Positions 41,396-50,575 of a stretch of 59,045 bases of DNA are shown one piece after another (within the stretch, counting starts at the first letter, position 1; each line of letters begins with the position of its first letter). Under the pieces are notes generated by a model, which was not told the origin of the DNA, searched no databases, and saw only the letters and a list, made by a program, of their open reading frames with translations. Made by a program: the position numbers and the translations under genes. Source of the DNA: Nocardioides agariphilus (GTDB lineage: Bacteria > Actinomycetota > Actinomycetes > Propionibacteriales > Nocardioidaceae); contig NZ_JADKPO010000027.1 of NCBI RefSeq assembly GCF_015352445.1, positions 1 to 59,045 of the forward strand, given 5' to 3'.

Positions 41396-42502
41396 ATGCC
41401 CACGACCATCCGAGCCGCGATCATGACGGCGGTCGGGGCCGAGCTGATCGTCGACGAGGTGGAGCTCGACGACCCGCGCGAGGGCGAGGTCTGTGTCGAG
41501 GTCCAGGCGTGCGGGGTCTGCCACTCCGATCTCCACCACCTGGACGGGTCGTTGCACAGCAAGCCGCCGCTCGTGCTCGGCCACGAGGCCGCGGGTGTCG
41601 TGACCGAGGTCGGCGCCGGCGTCACGAGCCTCGCGCCCGGTGATCGCGTGGTGCTGACGATGGCCCCCTCGTGCGGGCGCTGCTACTGGTGCGAGCGCGG
41701 ACAGCACACCCTCTGCGAGACCTACGCCGGACTCATCGGTGGCACCTACCCCGACGGCTCGACCCGGCTGGCCTGGCGCGGCGAGCAGCTGCGCCGCGGA
41801 CTGGTGCTGTCGGCGTTCGCCGAGCGCACCGTCGTCCCGGCGGACGCCGCGGTGCGCATCGACGACGACGTGCCGACCGAGATCGCCGCACTGACCGGCT
41901 GTGCCGTGCAGACCGGGCTCGGCGCCGTCCTCAACACCGCCCAGGTGCCCGCGGGATCCTCGGTCGTGGTCAGCGGGCTCGGTGCGGTAGGTCTCTCGAT
42001 CGTGCAGGGCGCCCGGATCGCCGGCGCCGCGACCATCGTCGCGGCCGACCCCAACGCCGTACGCCGTGGCGAGGCGTCGCGGCTCGGCGCCACGCACGTC
42101 GTGGACCCCACCACACAGCGCCTCGACCATCTCGTCCGCGACCTGACCGCCGGACGCGGCGCCGACGTCACCTTCGACGCCGTCGGCCGAGGCGATGTGG
42201 TCGAGACGTTGATGAAGGCGACCCGCAGCGGCGGGACGACCGTGATGGTCGGCATCCCCTCCACCGAGGACGTGGTCACCGTGCGCGGGTTGCGCCACGC
42301 GTTCTACGAGAACAGGCTCATCGGGTGCTACCTGGGATCGGCCAAGGCCACCCGCGACTTCCCCCGCATCTTCGACCTCTGGCGCAGTGGTCTGCTCGAC
42401 CTCGAGTCGATGGTCACGGCCCGCCGTCCGCTCGAGGAGATCAACGACGCAGTCGCAGACCTTCGCCGCGGGACCGGCGTACGCACGGTGCTCGCGCCCT
42501 GA
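41396..42502 (+). CDS. Zinc-dependent alcohol dehydrogenase (MDR family)
   Basis: The 368-residue protein has catalytic zinc ligands Cys in ACGVCHSDLHHL and His in GHEAAGVV. The four structural-zinc cysteines are in SCGRCYWCERGQHTLC, and the NAD-binding segment is VVVSGLGAVGLSIVQGARIAGA. It is most like class III/NDMA-type actinobacterial dehydrogenases that interconvert alcohols and aldehydes. It follows the PucR gene by 10 bases, so it probably shares that transcript and handles an alcohol or aldehyde of the same pathway. Confidence 0.9.
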   Translation: MPTTIRAAIMTAVGAELIVDEVELDDPREGEVCVEVQACGVCHSDLHHLDGSLHSKPPLVLGHEAAGVVTEVGAGVTSLAPGDRVVLTMAPSCGRCYWCERGQHTLCETYAGLIGGTYPDGSTRLAWRGEQLRRGLVLSAFAERTVVPADAAVRIDDDVPTEIAALTGCAVQTGLGAVLNTAQVPAGSSVVVSGLGAVGLSIVQGARIAGAATIVAADPNAVRRGEASRLGATHVVDPTTQRLDHLVRDLTAGRGADVTFDAVGRGDVVETLMKATRSGGTTVMVGIPSTEDVVTVRGLRHAFYENRLIGCYLGSAKATRDFPRIFDLWRSGLLDLESMVTARRPLEEINDAVADLRRGTGVRTVLAP

Positions 42503-42617
42503 CCGACTTGTGACCCCTACGGCCGCTGAAATGCGGCGCCGACCCGGCCTGCAGGGTCACAGGTGGTGGAATCCCCGGACATCCGGGTATCCCGTCGCGC
42601 GGATCTCGGGTCGGTGC

Positions 42618-43223
42618 TCAGAGGAACAGGCGTAGGGCGTTGACCGCATCGGTCGGGATGGTGGCGCGGATGCCTTCTCCGATGGCGTGCAGGCGCCACT
42701 GCCCGGGGTGCTCGGGGTCGCGGGTGAGCTTGGCCATCACCATGCCGGTCGTGGGGACTCCGGCGGTGAGCGTGAACCGCGCCAGCTCGCGCTCGCCTTC
42801 GAGCTCGTCCGCGTCGTCGACGAGCCGCACGTACGCGCGGTTGATCCACTCCAAGGTGTGGCCCTGGTAGCTGCTGACCATCAGCACGATCGCGTCGACC
42901 TTGGCGTAGACGCGGGACAGGTCGACGGTGATCACCTCGTCGTCGCCGTCGCCGCGTCCGGTCTGGTTGTCACCCAGGTGCACGATCGACCCGTCGCGGG
43001 TCTGCAGGTTGTTGTAGAACGCCAGGTCGAAGAGCTGGTCGCCGGTGAACTGCACGACCGAGGCATCCAGGTCGATGTCGGGCGCACCCGTGCCGATGGC
43101 GCCGGCAGTGCGCTCCTTGTCCCAGCCCAGCCCCAGCCGCACCTTGGTCAACGGCCGCTCGTCGCTGGCCAAGGACAGCTCCTGGCCGGCGCTCATCTCG
43201 ATCACTGGTGGCTCGCTCGTCAC
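42618..43223 (-). CDS. TerD family protein
   Basis: The 201-residue protein has LTKVRLGLGWDKERTAG, the calcium-site segment DIDLDASVVQF, NQTGRGDGDDEVITVDLSRV and the C-terminal GVPTTGMVMAKLTRDPEHPG. These are the Ca-binding TerD domain hallmarks. Such proteins occur in tellurite/stress-response loci, but no other ter genes are here. The GTG at 43223 gives the normal N-terminus (about 10 extra residues). It is divergent from a membrane-anchored protein. The 115 bases after 42502 hold nothing clear. Confidence 0.9.
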   Translation of the reverse strand: MTSEPPVIEMSAGQELSLASDERPLTKVRLGLGWDKERTAGAIGTGAPDIDLDASVVQFTGDQLFDLAFYNNLQTRDGSIVHLGDNQTGRGDGDDEVITVDLSRVYAKVDAIVLMVSSYQGHTLEWINRAYVRLVDDADELEGERELARFTLTAGVPTTGMVMAKLTRDPEHPGQWRLHAIGEGIRATIPTDAVNALRLFL

Positions 43224-43289
43224 GCCCCGAAGGTACCTTCCGCGCCCGCACGCTGGCGGCGGTCGGCGCTCGCCCCCGATACTGCCGCC

Positions 43290-43985
43290 ATGGACCAGCT
43301 CGGCCAGCCGCGGGACCACCGCCCGCGCAAGAGCTTCTGGGCGCGGTTCTCCGAGCAGGAGACCGGCCCCCAGAAGGTGCTCGTCGGGTTGGCCGGCACC
43401 GTCACCGCGCTGGCCACGACCGTCGGCGGTGGCTACGCACTGGTGCGGGTGCTCAACGACGACACGCAGCAGGTCGCCACCGACATCTCGGGTTCTCCGG
43501 ACCCGTCGGCCTCCGCCGAGACGCCAGGCGAGTCTTCCGGCGAGTCCTCCGGGGGTGCCGAACCCTCGGCATCGCCCGAGCCGACGGCGACCAACACCTT
43601 CGGCATCACTCTCGAGCCCGGCCAGACCCTGATCACCCAGGGCAGCAAGCAGGCCGATGCGTTCGTGCACTCCCTGGTCGACGACCCCGGCGCGCGCACC
43701 GAGCTGAACGTCGTGATCCTCTCGGAGGAGCGCCTCTATCCGCGCCCGCAGTGGATCATGCGGCTCTGGTACAACTGCCAGGGCCTGCCCGAGGGCGACC
43801 CGCCGGGCGAGGACCTCTGCGACAGCGTGATGCTCGTCTTCGACGACGCGGACCCACCGCCCACCCTCTTCAAGCGGCCGCTGCGCATCGAGATGCACGG
43901 CATCTGGGCCGACAACCGGCCCACGGACAAGGGGTACGGCGCCACCGATCTGGAGATCTACCCGGTGCCGGCCTCCTCCTCCTGA
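43290..43985 (+). CDS. Membrane-anchored protein with extracytoplasmic domain, unknown function
   Basis: The product has 231 residues. A basic N-terminus is followed by one membrane helix at about residues 30-54 (KVLVGLAGTVTALATTVGGG). A Ser/Pro/Glu-rich linker (about 65-105) and a globular domain with two cysteines (YNCQGLP and EDLCDSVML) complete it. I do not recognise the family. It is divergent from TerD and converges on the membrane-tethered sigma factor gene, which has a similar anchor-plus-linker design. Confidence 0.75.
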   Translation: MDQLGQPRDHRPRKSFWARFSEQETGPQKVLVGLAGTVTALATTVGGGYALVRVLNDDTQQVATDISGSPDPSASAETPGESSGESSGGAEPSASPEPTATNTFGITLEPGQTLITQGSKQADAFVHSLVDDPGARTELNVVILSEERLYPRPQWIMRLWYNCQGLPEGDPPGEDLCDSVMLVFDDADPPPTLFKRPLRIEMHGIWADNRPTDKGYGATDLEIYPVPASSS

Positions 43986-43998
43986 CGCGCAAGCCGGG

Positions 43999-45855
43999 TC
44001 AGGGCAGCGGCGAGGAGACCGAGTTGTCGGAGTTGCTGCGGTCGTCGGCGCCGTTGACCGACAACACGACGGTGACCGAAGCCTTTCCGGCGTAGCCCAG
44101 GTTCATCCCGAGGTCGAGCGCCGAGCCCGGCGCGGCGTTGTCGATGGTGCACCGGACCACGCCCAGCTTGTTGGCACCGGCCATCGGCGTCGTGGCGGCA
44201 CACGACCAGTCGCCATCACCTGCCGAGTGCGTCAGCGTGTACTTGTTGAGGCCGAGGACCGACACCGTCAGCACGAGGTCCGCACGTCCGCCCTGCAAGG
44301 ACACCGGCACGGCGATGTGCACCGGGGTGCTGCTCTGGGTGCGCTGGCTCACGTTGATGCCACCGAGCGCCGCGTCGACGGTCGTCGGTGGCGGAGGCGA
44401 CGACGAGCCGCCGCCACTGGTCGGCGGGCTCGTCGGACCGCTCGTGGGGCCGCTGGTCGGGCCGTCGGTCGGGCCGCCGGTCGGGCCGGTCGTCGGCGAC
44501 GTCGGCCGGCCCGTGGGACCGGTCGTCGGCTGTCCCGACGGGCCGCCGGACGTCGCGTCACTGGAGGGCCCGCCACTGGTCGAGGGTCCGCTGGTCGCCG
44601 AGGTCGGGTCGCTGGGGTCCGTCGAGGTGTCGGGCGAGCCTGCTGTGCTGCCCTCGGCGCTGCCCCCCGCGCCGGTGCCACTGCCCGTGCCACTCCCGGA
44701 GGCTGAGCCGTCGCTGGTCGTGCTGCCCGGCAGCGGCGCGAACGTACGTTCCGAGCCAGGCGAGGTCAGCCCCGCCAGCATCGCGACGACGACGATGGTC
44801 GAGACGCACGCGACGACCGCGACGCTCGCGGCGCCGACCTTGCCGAGCCCGGCCAGGGCAGCCTTGATCCCAGTGCCGGCTGCGGCATGGGTGGCCACGG
44901 CTGCGGACTCGGAGGCCGCAGCTGCGGAGGGTGCGACCGCTGCTCCGGCGCCTTCGCGTACGGCGGCCAGGTAGGCCGGAGCGGCTGCGCCGAGGACGAT
45001 CGGCGCCAGCACCGCGCCGAACCTGGTGTTGACCGCCTCGAGCTCGGCCAGTGCGGCCCCGCAGTGGTCGCACGTACCGAGGTGCGCGTCGACCTGCTGC
45101 TGTTGTGCGGGACCCAGCCCGCCCCTGATGGCACCCGCCAGCAACGGCCACACCTCGCTGCACTCCGGCGTCGGAGCATCGCGCAGGTGGGCATCGAGAT
45201 AGGCGCGACGCAGGCCTTCGCGTGCCCGGTAGCCCAGGGCCGAGACACTGCCGGGGTTGATGCCGAGGATCGTCGCGATCTCGCTCCGGTCGGCGTCGTC
45301 GACGAAGGAAAGCCACAAGAAGGCCTGCCAGCGCTCGGGCAACGCGGCGAAGGCGCGCGCCAAGGTGGTGCGCTCGTGCAGGGAGTCGACCAGCTCGTCG
45401 CCCTCGTTGGCGGCAGGACCGGCGGCGACCGGGTCCTCGGCCACGACCAGTCGGCGCGTACGGCGGGAGGCGTCGACCGCGACCGTGCGCACGGTCCGCA
45501 GCAGGTAGGGCCGGAACGCCGCATCCGGGCCGCCGCCCTCGCGGATGCGCTGCAAGAGCTTCTCGAAGGCCTCCGACACCACGTCGTCGGCTCCCGCGTG
45601 CTCGGTCAGGCGGCGGGCCAGGGCCAGCGCGGCCGGCTGGTGGCGGCGGTAGAGCTCTGCGTACGGCTCGTCGAGCCCCTCGCGAACCTGGGCCACCAGG
45701 TCGGCGTCGCCCGGCGGCAGCTCATCGACCTCGTCGCGGTCGGCCGGCTGGTCCTGCGGCGGCGGTGCGGGCTCCGCGTGGCCGACAGGCTCGGGCCCGG
45801 AGCCAGCCGAGTCGTCCCAGGTCTCCTCCCAGCGGTCGTCGGTGCGATCGTCCAT
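43999..45855 (-). CDS. ECF sigma factor fused to zinc finger, membrane helix and extracytoplasmic domain (ECF53-like)
   Basis: The product has 618 residues. An acidic N-terminus (1-50) precedes sigma region 2 (LYRRHQPAALALARRL and DDVVSEAFEKLLQRI, about 65-105) and region 4 (LPERWQAFLWLSFVDDADRS, then TILGINPGSVSALGYRAREG, about 170-215). An anti-sigma-type zinc motif HLGTCDHCG follows near 262. A membrane helix lies at about 338-361 (VAVVACVSTIVVVAMLAG). A Ser/Thr/Pro/Gly linker of about 145 residues and a beta-rich outer domain with two cysteines complete it. This is the architecture described for ECF53: a sigma factor held at the membrane by its own C-terminal extension. The signal and the releasing protease are unknown. 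Confidence 0.88.
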   Translation of the reverse strand: MDDRTDDRWEETWDDSAGSGPEPVGHAEPAPPPQDQPADRDEVDELPPGDADLVAQVREGLDEPYAELYRRHQPAALALARRLTEHAGADDVVSEAFEKLLQRIREGGGPDAAFRPYLLRTVRTVAVDASRRTRRLVVAEDPVAAGPAANEGDELVDSLHERTTLARAFAALPERWQAFLWLSFVDDADRSEIATILGINPGSVSALGYRAREGLRRAYLDAHLRDAPTPECSEVWPLLAGAIRGGLGPAQQQQVDAHLGTCDHCGAALAELEAVNTRFGAVLAPIVLGAAAPAYLAAVREGAGAAVAPSAAAASESAAVATHAAAGTGIKAALAGLGKVGAASVAVVACVSTIVVVAMLAGLTSPGSERTFAPLPGSTTSDGSASGSGTGSGTGAGGSAEGSTAGSPDTSTDPSDPTSATSGPSTSGGPSSDATSGGPSGQPTTGPTGRPTSPTTGPTGGPTDGPTSGPTSGPTSPPTSGGGSSSPPPPTTVDAALGGINVSQRTQSSTPVHIAVPVSLQGGRADLVLTVSVLGLNKYTLTHSAGDGDWSCAATTPMAGANKLGVVRCTIDNAAPGSALDLGMNLGYAGKASVTVVLSVNGADDRSNSDNSVSSPLP

Positions 45856-46033
45856 CAGCTCGCGCCCTGTCTGGAAGGCGCGTTTCGCTGTGAACGAGGC
45901 ACTGCCACTCCCCCTGACCTGATCGGCAACCGGACTGTACCGGGGAGGCGAGATCCGTCACGACGCGTCATGCTGTGCACGTCGAGATGGCTCCCCCGCA
46001 AGCACGGGGGGATGCTCCGAGAGGGAGTGTGGC

Positions 46034-46255
46034 ATGGAAATCGAACCGGTGGGCTGGGTGGTACAACGCCACCTGATCGACCCACGGCTCGATGAGCTCG
46101 ACGTGCACGTGCCGAGCTTCGAGTTCGGCAGGAGCCCGATCCGGGCCATCCGGCTGCCCAGCGACCTGCTGGTGCTCGACACCAGGTCGCTCGAGGACGT
46201 CGCACTCCAGGCCATGACGCTGCTGGCCAGCGGCGAAGTCACCTCTGCCGGCTAG
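46034..46255 (+). CDS. Small hypothetical protein, 73 residues
   Basis: The ATG at 46034 follows GAGAGGGAG at good spacing. The product (MEIEPVGWVVQRHLIDPRLD at the start, RAIRLPSDLLVLDTRSLEDV in the middle) is soluble and acidic with no cysteines. It is divergent from the ECF fusion gene across 178 bases that contain one C/G-rich hairpin (45993-46010). I do not recognise it. Codon usage and the ribosome site support a real gene. Confidence 0.55.
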   Translation: MEIEPVGWVVQRHLIDPRLDELDVHVPSFEFGRSPIRAIRLPSDLLVLDTRSLEDVALQAMTLLASGEVTSAG

Positions 46256-46302
46256 ACCAGCTGAGCGCGCGTCGCGCCCTCGGGCCTCCCGGCGGGAGGG
46301 CC

Positions 46303-46335
46303 GTCCCCCGCGCTGTGAGAGGTGACGCGGGGGAC
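46303..46335. terminator. Hairpin terminator after the 73-residue gene
   Basis: GTCCCCCGCG (46303-46312) and CGCGGGGGAC (46326-46335) are perfect ten-base arms around a 13-base loop, about 50 bases after the stop at 46255. A second small hairpin (CCTCCCGGCGGGAGG) precedes it. There is no T-run. The stretch 46336-46561 shows no gene I can support. Confidence 0.6.
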
Positions 46336-46561
46336 GGCGGACACGTCCTCGGTTGCGCCCCCCGACGTCCGAGAACCTGGGTCCCGCGCTGCCCCTTCAC
46401 ACCGGTCTTCCAGTGCGGAGGTGCATCGCTATGGGCAGCGGTCAAGCGGCCCACATCCAGTAGACGTTCGCCGCAGTGGCCACATGACGCGCGCCCGCCG
46501 AGCTGGTCCAGAGCGGTCTGGACGAACGGACGAGACCGGTTCGGCGACAGCCGGGCGCTTC

Positions 46562-46622
46562 TCAGGTCAGGCGGACGCGCGGGTCGATGATGCTGTAGAG
46601 GGCCTCGACCGCGATGTTGGGC
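46562..46622 (-). pseudogene. C-terminal tail of a peptide-type ABC transporter permease
   Basis: On the minus strand the bases encode NIAVEALYSIIDPRVRLT and stop at 46562. This is the characteristic last helix and tail of OppB/DppB-type permeases. Upstream the frame runs straight into the 13-bp tandem repeat at 46626 and has no further permease sequence. Only about 18 residues survive, so it is a relic, truncated where the repeat begins. Confidence 0.5.
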
Positions 46623-46625
46623 GGG

Positions 46626-46711
46626 GGTGGTCGAGGGGGGTGGTCGAGGGGGGTGGTCGAGGGGGGTGGTCGAGGGGGGTGGTCGAGGGGGGTGGTCGAG
46701 GGGGTGGTCGA
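46626..46711. repeat. Tandem repeat: seven copies of GGTGGTCGAGGGG
   Basis: GGTGGTCGA starts at 46626, 46639, 46652, 46665, 46678, 46691 and 46703. The period is 13 bases, with the last spacing 12. The copies are identical, which suggests recent expansion. The array lies between the permease relic and the YciI gene, within the 532-base gap 46256-46787. Confidence 0.9.
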
Positions 46712-46787
46712 CATGGCTGATGATGTCGAGACCAGGCTCTCCGCTCCGACGTCCCCGATGAAGAAGCCCACCAGAGAGGACGAAACC

Positions 46788-47189
46788 GTGAAGTACGTGA
46801 TCCTGATCCACTCCAACCCGCAGCCGTGGGGCCACCCGACCGACCGCTTCACCGACGAGGGCCATCAGCAGAGCGAGGAGTGGCACGCCGAGACCGGCAG
46901 GAGCTTCGATGCCCTGATGGAGGAGATCAACGCCTCGGGCGAGTTCGTGACGGCCATGGCGCTGGCGGACCCCGCCTCGAGCTCGGTCTACGGCTGGAGC
47001 GCGGACTCCCGGCCGGGAGAGCATCTGCGCACCGACGGTCCCTACGCCGAGACCAAGGAGCAGCTGGCCGGGTTCTTCGTGATCGACACCGAGACCCGCG
47101 AGCGCGCCGAGGAGATCGCCGCGCACTTCGCCCAGCCGGGTGGCCATGTCGAGCTGCGGCCCTCGATGTGGGGCGACCCGGAGGACTGA
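46788..47189 (+). CDS. YciI/DGPF family protein, partner of an ECF42-type sigma factor
   Basis: The 133-residue protein has KYVILIHSNPQPWGHPT, AMALADPASSSVYGWSADSR and the signature TDGPYAETKEQLAGFFVIDT, the DGPF-type dimeric alpha/beta barrel. The GTG at 46788 follows AGAGAGG; an in-frame ATG at 46758 is an alternative. Genes of this family are the regular neighbours of ECF42 sigma factors, as here, where the stop is seven bases before the sigma gene. The biochemical role is unproven. Confidence 0.88.
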   Translation: MKYVILIHSNPQPWGHPTDRFTDEGHQQSEEWHAETGRSFDALMEEINASGEFVTAMALADPASSSVYGWSADSRPGEHLRTDGPYAETKEQLAGFFVIDTETRERAEEIAAHFAQPGGHVELRPSMWGDPED

Positions 47190-47195
47190 GCTGTC

Positions 47196-48419
47196 GTGCG
47201 GGGCTCACCGTCGTACGAGGACGTGTGGCGCGAGGAGTCGCCACACGTCCTGGCAGCGCTGCTGCGCAGGTACGGCGACTTCGAGGCGTGCGAGGACGCC
47301 GTGCAGGAGGCGCTGCTGGCCGCTGCTCGCCAGTGGCCCGGTGACGGCCTGCCCGACAGCCCACGCGGCTGGCTGGTCACCGTCGCGTCGCGCCGGCTGG
47401 TCGACCAGCGTCGCGCCGAAGGAGCGCGCGAGCGGCGCGAGCTGGCGGACGCGGCCCTCGCCGAGCCGGGTCCGGCAGCCGAGCGCGACGACTCACTCGC
47501 CCTGCTCCTGCTGTGCTGCCACCCGGCGCTGAGCCGGCCTTCGCAGGTGGCGCTCACCTTGAGGGCGGTCGGCGGGCTGACGACCGACCGGATCGCCCGG
47601 GCGTTCTTGGTACCCGAGTCGACGATGGCCCAGCGCATCAGCCGCGCCAAGGCGAGGCTGCGCCAGGTGGACGCGCCGTTCGGCCTGCCTTCGCCCACCG
47701 AGCTGCCCGCTCGCGTCGAGGCGGTGGCGCACGTGCTCTACCTGATCTTCACCGAGGGCCATACCGCCACCGGCGGCTCGGGGCTCACCGACGTCTCCTT
47801 GGCGGCCGAAGCGGTCCGGCTGACCCGTCGCCTCCACGACCTCCTCCCCCAGGCCCCGGAGGTCTCGGGACTTCTCGCCCTGATGCTGCTGACCGATGCG
47901 CGTCGACCTGCCCGCCTCGACCCGCACGGTGCGCTCGTGCTTCTGGCCGACCAGGACCGCTCCGTGTGGCGAGGTGACCTGATCGACGAAGGAGTCCGCC
48001 TGGTCGAGGCCGCACTGCCGACCGGGCGCGTCGGCGCCTACCAGCTCCAGGCCGCGATCGCCGCGGTGCACGCCGAGGCCGCCACGGCAGCGGAGACCGA
48101 CTGGGCGCAGATCGAGGTGCTCTACGGCATGCTCGCCGCGCTCACCCCGGGTCCGGTGGTCACGCTCAACCACGCGGTTGCCGTGGCCGAGGTACACGGC
48201 CCCGGCGCCGGGTTGGCCATGGTCGAGCCATTGCGGGGTGACCCGGCCCTGCGGCACAGCCATCGACTCCACGCCGTCCGCGCGCACCTGCTGGCTCGGG
48301 CCGGGAGGTACGACGAGGCGCGAGAGGCCTACGCCGAGGCGGCGCGGCTGGCGACCAACGTGCCGGAGCAGCGCTACCTGTGGGCCCGCTCGGTCGACGC
48401 CAGCTCGGGTCCCGCCTGA
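47196..48419 (+). CDS. ECF sigma factor of the ECF42 type with C-terminal TPR-like extension
   Basis: The 407-residue protein has sigma region 2 ([20 protein letters not shown], then [20 protein letters not shown]). Region 4 follows ([20 protein letters not shown], then [20 protein letters not shown]). After it come about 230 residues of helical repeats (DUF6596/TPR-like: [21 protein letters not shown]-type helices). No anti-sigma gene is adjacent, which is normal for ECF42: the extension is thought to regulate activity. The GTG at 47196 fits the family start. The 3' end overlaps the convergent EamA gene by 46 bases. Confidence 0.9.
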   Translation: MRGSPSYEDVWREESPHVLAALLRRYGDFEACEDAVQEALLAAARQWPGDGLPDSPRGWLVTVASRRLVDQRRAEGARERRELADAALAEPGPAAERDDSLALLLLCCHPALSRPSQVALTLRAVGGLTTDRIARAFLVPESTMAQRISRAKARLRQVDAPFGLPSPTELPARVEAVAHVLYLIFTEGHTATGGSGLTDVSLAAEAVRLTRRLHDLLPQAPEVSGLLALMLLTDARRPARLDPHGALVLLADQDRSVWRGDLIDEGVRLVEAALPTGRVGAYQLQAAIAAVHAEAATAAETDWAQIEVLYGMLAALTPGPVVTLNHAVAVAEVHGPGAGLAMVEPLRGDPALRHSHRLHAVRAHLLARAGRYDEAREAYAEAARLATNVPEQRYLWARSVDASSGPA

Positions 48420-49285
48420 TCATCGAGCCCACCCGAGGGCTGGAGAGCGTGGCGTGCTCCCGTGCGCGCGGCCCCGATGCCGGCTGCGACCACGAAGCCG
48501 ATGCCGAGCACGGCGAGCGGCTCGGGCACCTGGTCCAGGAGCACCAGCCCGACGATCAGCGCGAAGGCAGGCTCCAGGCTCATCAAGGTGCCGAACGCCG
48601 AGGTGTTCAGCCGGCGCAGGGCGAGCAGCTCGAGGGTGAAGGGCACCACCGGCAGCAACAGGGCCAGCCCGATCCCCATCGCGAGCAGCTCGACGTCCAG
48701 CCGCCCGAAGGTGCTCGGCCCGGCCACGACGGTGGCGGCCAGCGCAGCGACCGGCATGGTCACCGCGAGCGGCTTGAGGCCCTCGATCGCGTCGCCCACG
48801 TGCTGGGTCAGCAGGATGTAGGCCGCCCAGCAGGCCCCTGCTGCCAGCGCCAGGGCGACTCCGACCAGATCGACCGAGCCCTCCCACGGGCGGGTCAGCA
48901 TCAGCACCCCGAGTGCGGCGAGCACGGGGAAGGCCAAAGTCTGACGCCGGCCCCGGGCCACCGCCACGCCGAGGGGGCCGAGGAACTCCAGGGCGCTCGC
49001 CGTGCCGAGAGGCAACCGCTCGAGCGAGGCCATGAAGAGCAACGTCACGCCGGCCGTGACCAGGCCCAGCAGCACGCAGGCCACGAAGGACTCCCGGGTG
49101 AAGTCGCGCGGTCTCGGCCGGACCAGCACGAGGAGCAGCACACCTGCCCACGCGAGCCGCAACCAGGCCGCGCCGGGCGCGCCGAGATCGTCGATCAGCC
49201 CGACCGAGATCGCCAGCCCGATCTGCACGCACAGCATCGAGGCCACCGCCATCGAGGTGCCGACACTGCTCGGTGAGCTGCTCAT
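48374..49285 (-). CDS. EamA/DMT family transporter, RhtA-like
   Basis: The 303-residue protein has ten hydrophobic helices in two EamA halves. [20 protein letters not shown] in the first half and [20 protein letters not shown] in the second are the repeated signature before the last helices. RhtA-like members export threonine, homoserine or related amino acids. An in-frame ATG at 49294 would add three residues. It is divergent from a LysR regulator across an 84-base gap, a common exporter-regulator pairing. Confidence 0.9.
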   Translation of the reverse strand: MSSSPSSVGTSMAVASMLCVQIGLAISVGLIDDLGAPGAAWLRLAWAGVLLLVLVRPRPRDFTRESFVACVLLGLVTAGVTLLFMASLERLPLGTASALEFLGPLGVAVARGRRQTLAFPVLAALGVLMLTRPWEGSVDLVGVALALAAGACWAAYILLTQHVGDAIEGLKPLAVTMPVAALAATVVAGPSTFGRLDVELLAMGIGLALLLPVVPFTLELLALRRLNTSAFGTLMSLEPAFALIVGLVLLDQVPEPLAVLGIGFVVAAGIGAARTGARHALQPSGGLDDQAGPELASTERAHR

Positions 49286-49333
49286 GGCACCCATCGAACC
49301 CGCTGCGACCGTTCGGGTCCACGTGTGATTGGT

Positions 49334-49346
49334 GGACGTAACGTCC
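49334..49346. promoter_or_regulatory. Palindromic operator candidate between EamA and LysR genes
   Basis: GGACGT-A-ACGTCC is a perfect six-base inverted repeat in the divergent gap, 23 bases before the LysR start. The place and symmetry fit autoregulation by the LysR protein and control of the exporter. Confidence 0.45.
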
Positions 49347-49369
49347 GTGGAAGACGGACAATCGCTGGC

Positions 49370-50251
49370 ATGGACCTGCATCGGCTGCGCGTGCTCGTAG
49401 AGCTCTCCCGTCTGGGCTCGATGCACGCGGTCGCCGAGTCGATGCACACCTCGACCTCCACGGTCTCCCAGCAGATCGCCACGCTCGCCCGCGAAGCGGG
49501 AGCTGCCCTGGTCGAGCCGGCGGGCAGGCGGGTGCGGCTCACCCCGGCCGGCCGGCGCCTGGCCGACCACGCGGTGGCGATCCTGGCCGCGGTCGACACC
49601 GCCCGCCACGACCTCGACCCCGACGCCGAGCCGGCGGGTGCCGTGGTCGTGGCCGGGTTCGCCACGGCGATCCGGCGCTCGCTGCTGCCTGCAGTGGACG
49701 AGCTGGCCGAGAGCCATCCGGGCGTCACCGTGAGCATCCACGAGTACGAGCCGTTGGAGGCCCTGGACCTGATCGGCGCCGACGACGTCGACCTGGCGCT
49801 GGTCTACGACTACAACCTGGCACCCGTCTCGCTGGGGCACGACCTCGTCGTCCGCCCGCTGTGGGAGGTGCCGTGGGGACTCGGAGTACGCGCGACCGGT
49901 CGCCGTGGGCGACGAGCCGAGACCCGGGCCACTGACCTGCGCGAGTACGCGGCCGACGACTGGATCGTCAACTCGCGCAACACCGCCGACGAGGACGTCG
50001 TGCGCACCTTGGCGTCGCTGGTCGGGTTCACGCCGCGGGTGGTGCACCGCATCGACAGCCTGGAGCTGCTCGAGGACCTCGTCGACGCGGGTCGCGGCGT
50101 CGGCCTGCTGCCGATGGACTACCAGACGAGCAAGCAGGTGGTGATCCGACCGGTCGCCGCGCCCGGAGCGACGCTGCGGGCCTACGCGGTCGTGCGCCGC
50201 GGCCGCGAGGCGTGGCCGCCGCTGCGGCTGGTGCTGGACCGGATCAGCTGA
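49370..50251 (+). CDS. LysR family transcriptional regulator
   Basis: The 293-residue protein begins [20 protein letters not shown], with the helix-turn-helix [20 protein letters not shown] (about residues 19-38). A periplasmic-binding-protein-like effector domain follows ([50 protein letters not shown]). The ATG at 49370 is used; the longer frame adds 15 basic residues of no family character. It probably controls the divergent EamA exporter. Confidence 0.92.
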   Translation: MDLHRLRVLVELSRLGSMHAVAESMHTSTSTVSQQIATLAREAGAALVEPAGRRVRLTPAGRRLADHAVAILAAVDTARHDLDPDAEPAGAVVVAGFATAIRRSLLPAVDELAESHPGVTVSIHEYEPLEALDLIGADDVDLALVYDYNLAPVSLGHDLVVRPLWEVPWGLGVRATGRRGRRAETRATDLREYAADDWIVNSRNTADEDVVRTLASLVGFTPRVVHRIDSLELLEDLVDAGRGVGLLPMDYQTSKQVVIRPVAAPGATLRAYAVVRRGREAWPPLRLVLDRIS

Positions 50252-50338
50252 ACCGGGGCCTATCACCGATCACCGACACGCCCCCGACACGCCGCCGATA
50301 TCCCCGCAATCCGCACCGGACCGGGATACAAAAGTCGT

Positions 50339-50375
50339 GGCCCCGCCAGGTATGAGCTTGCGGGGCCTTTAGTTT
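50339..50375 (+). terminator. Rho-independent terminator downstream of the LysR gene
   Basis: GGCCCCGC (50339-50346) and GCGGGGCC (50360-50367) form a perfect stem around CAGGTATGAGCTT and are followed by TTTAGTTT. It is 88 bases after the LysR stop. Its loop resembles that of the hairpin at 50576. Confidence 0.75.
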
Positions 50376-50575
50376 GCCCTCGACCGCCCCCCGACAGCCG
50401 AGCCCCCCTTGCAGTTCACGGGAGGTGCGGATGGCCCCCGCGTCGCCCCTGTCGACGAGCACCGGGGCCATCCGCCTACCACCTGTGAGTTGCCATCTCA
50501 ACGCCGCACTCACGTGGCGGTTACGCGGCAACGGGCGCGGTCTGGACCGGGTGGAGGCGACCGCTCGAAATAGGT

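Noticed and set aside
41195-42298. Minus-strand 367-codon frame over the alcohol dehydrogenase
   Set aside because: His/Arg/Gly-rich mirror frame; the plus strand has complete zinc and NAD motifs.
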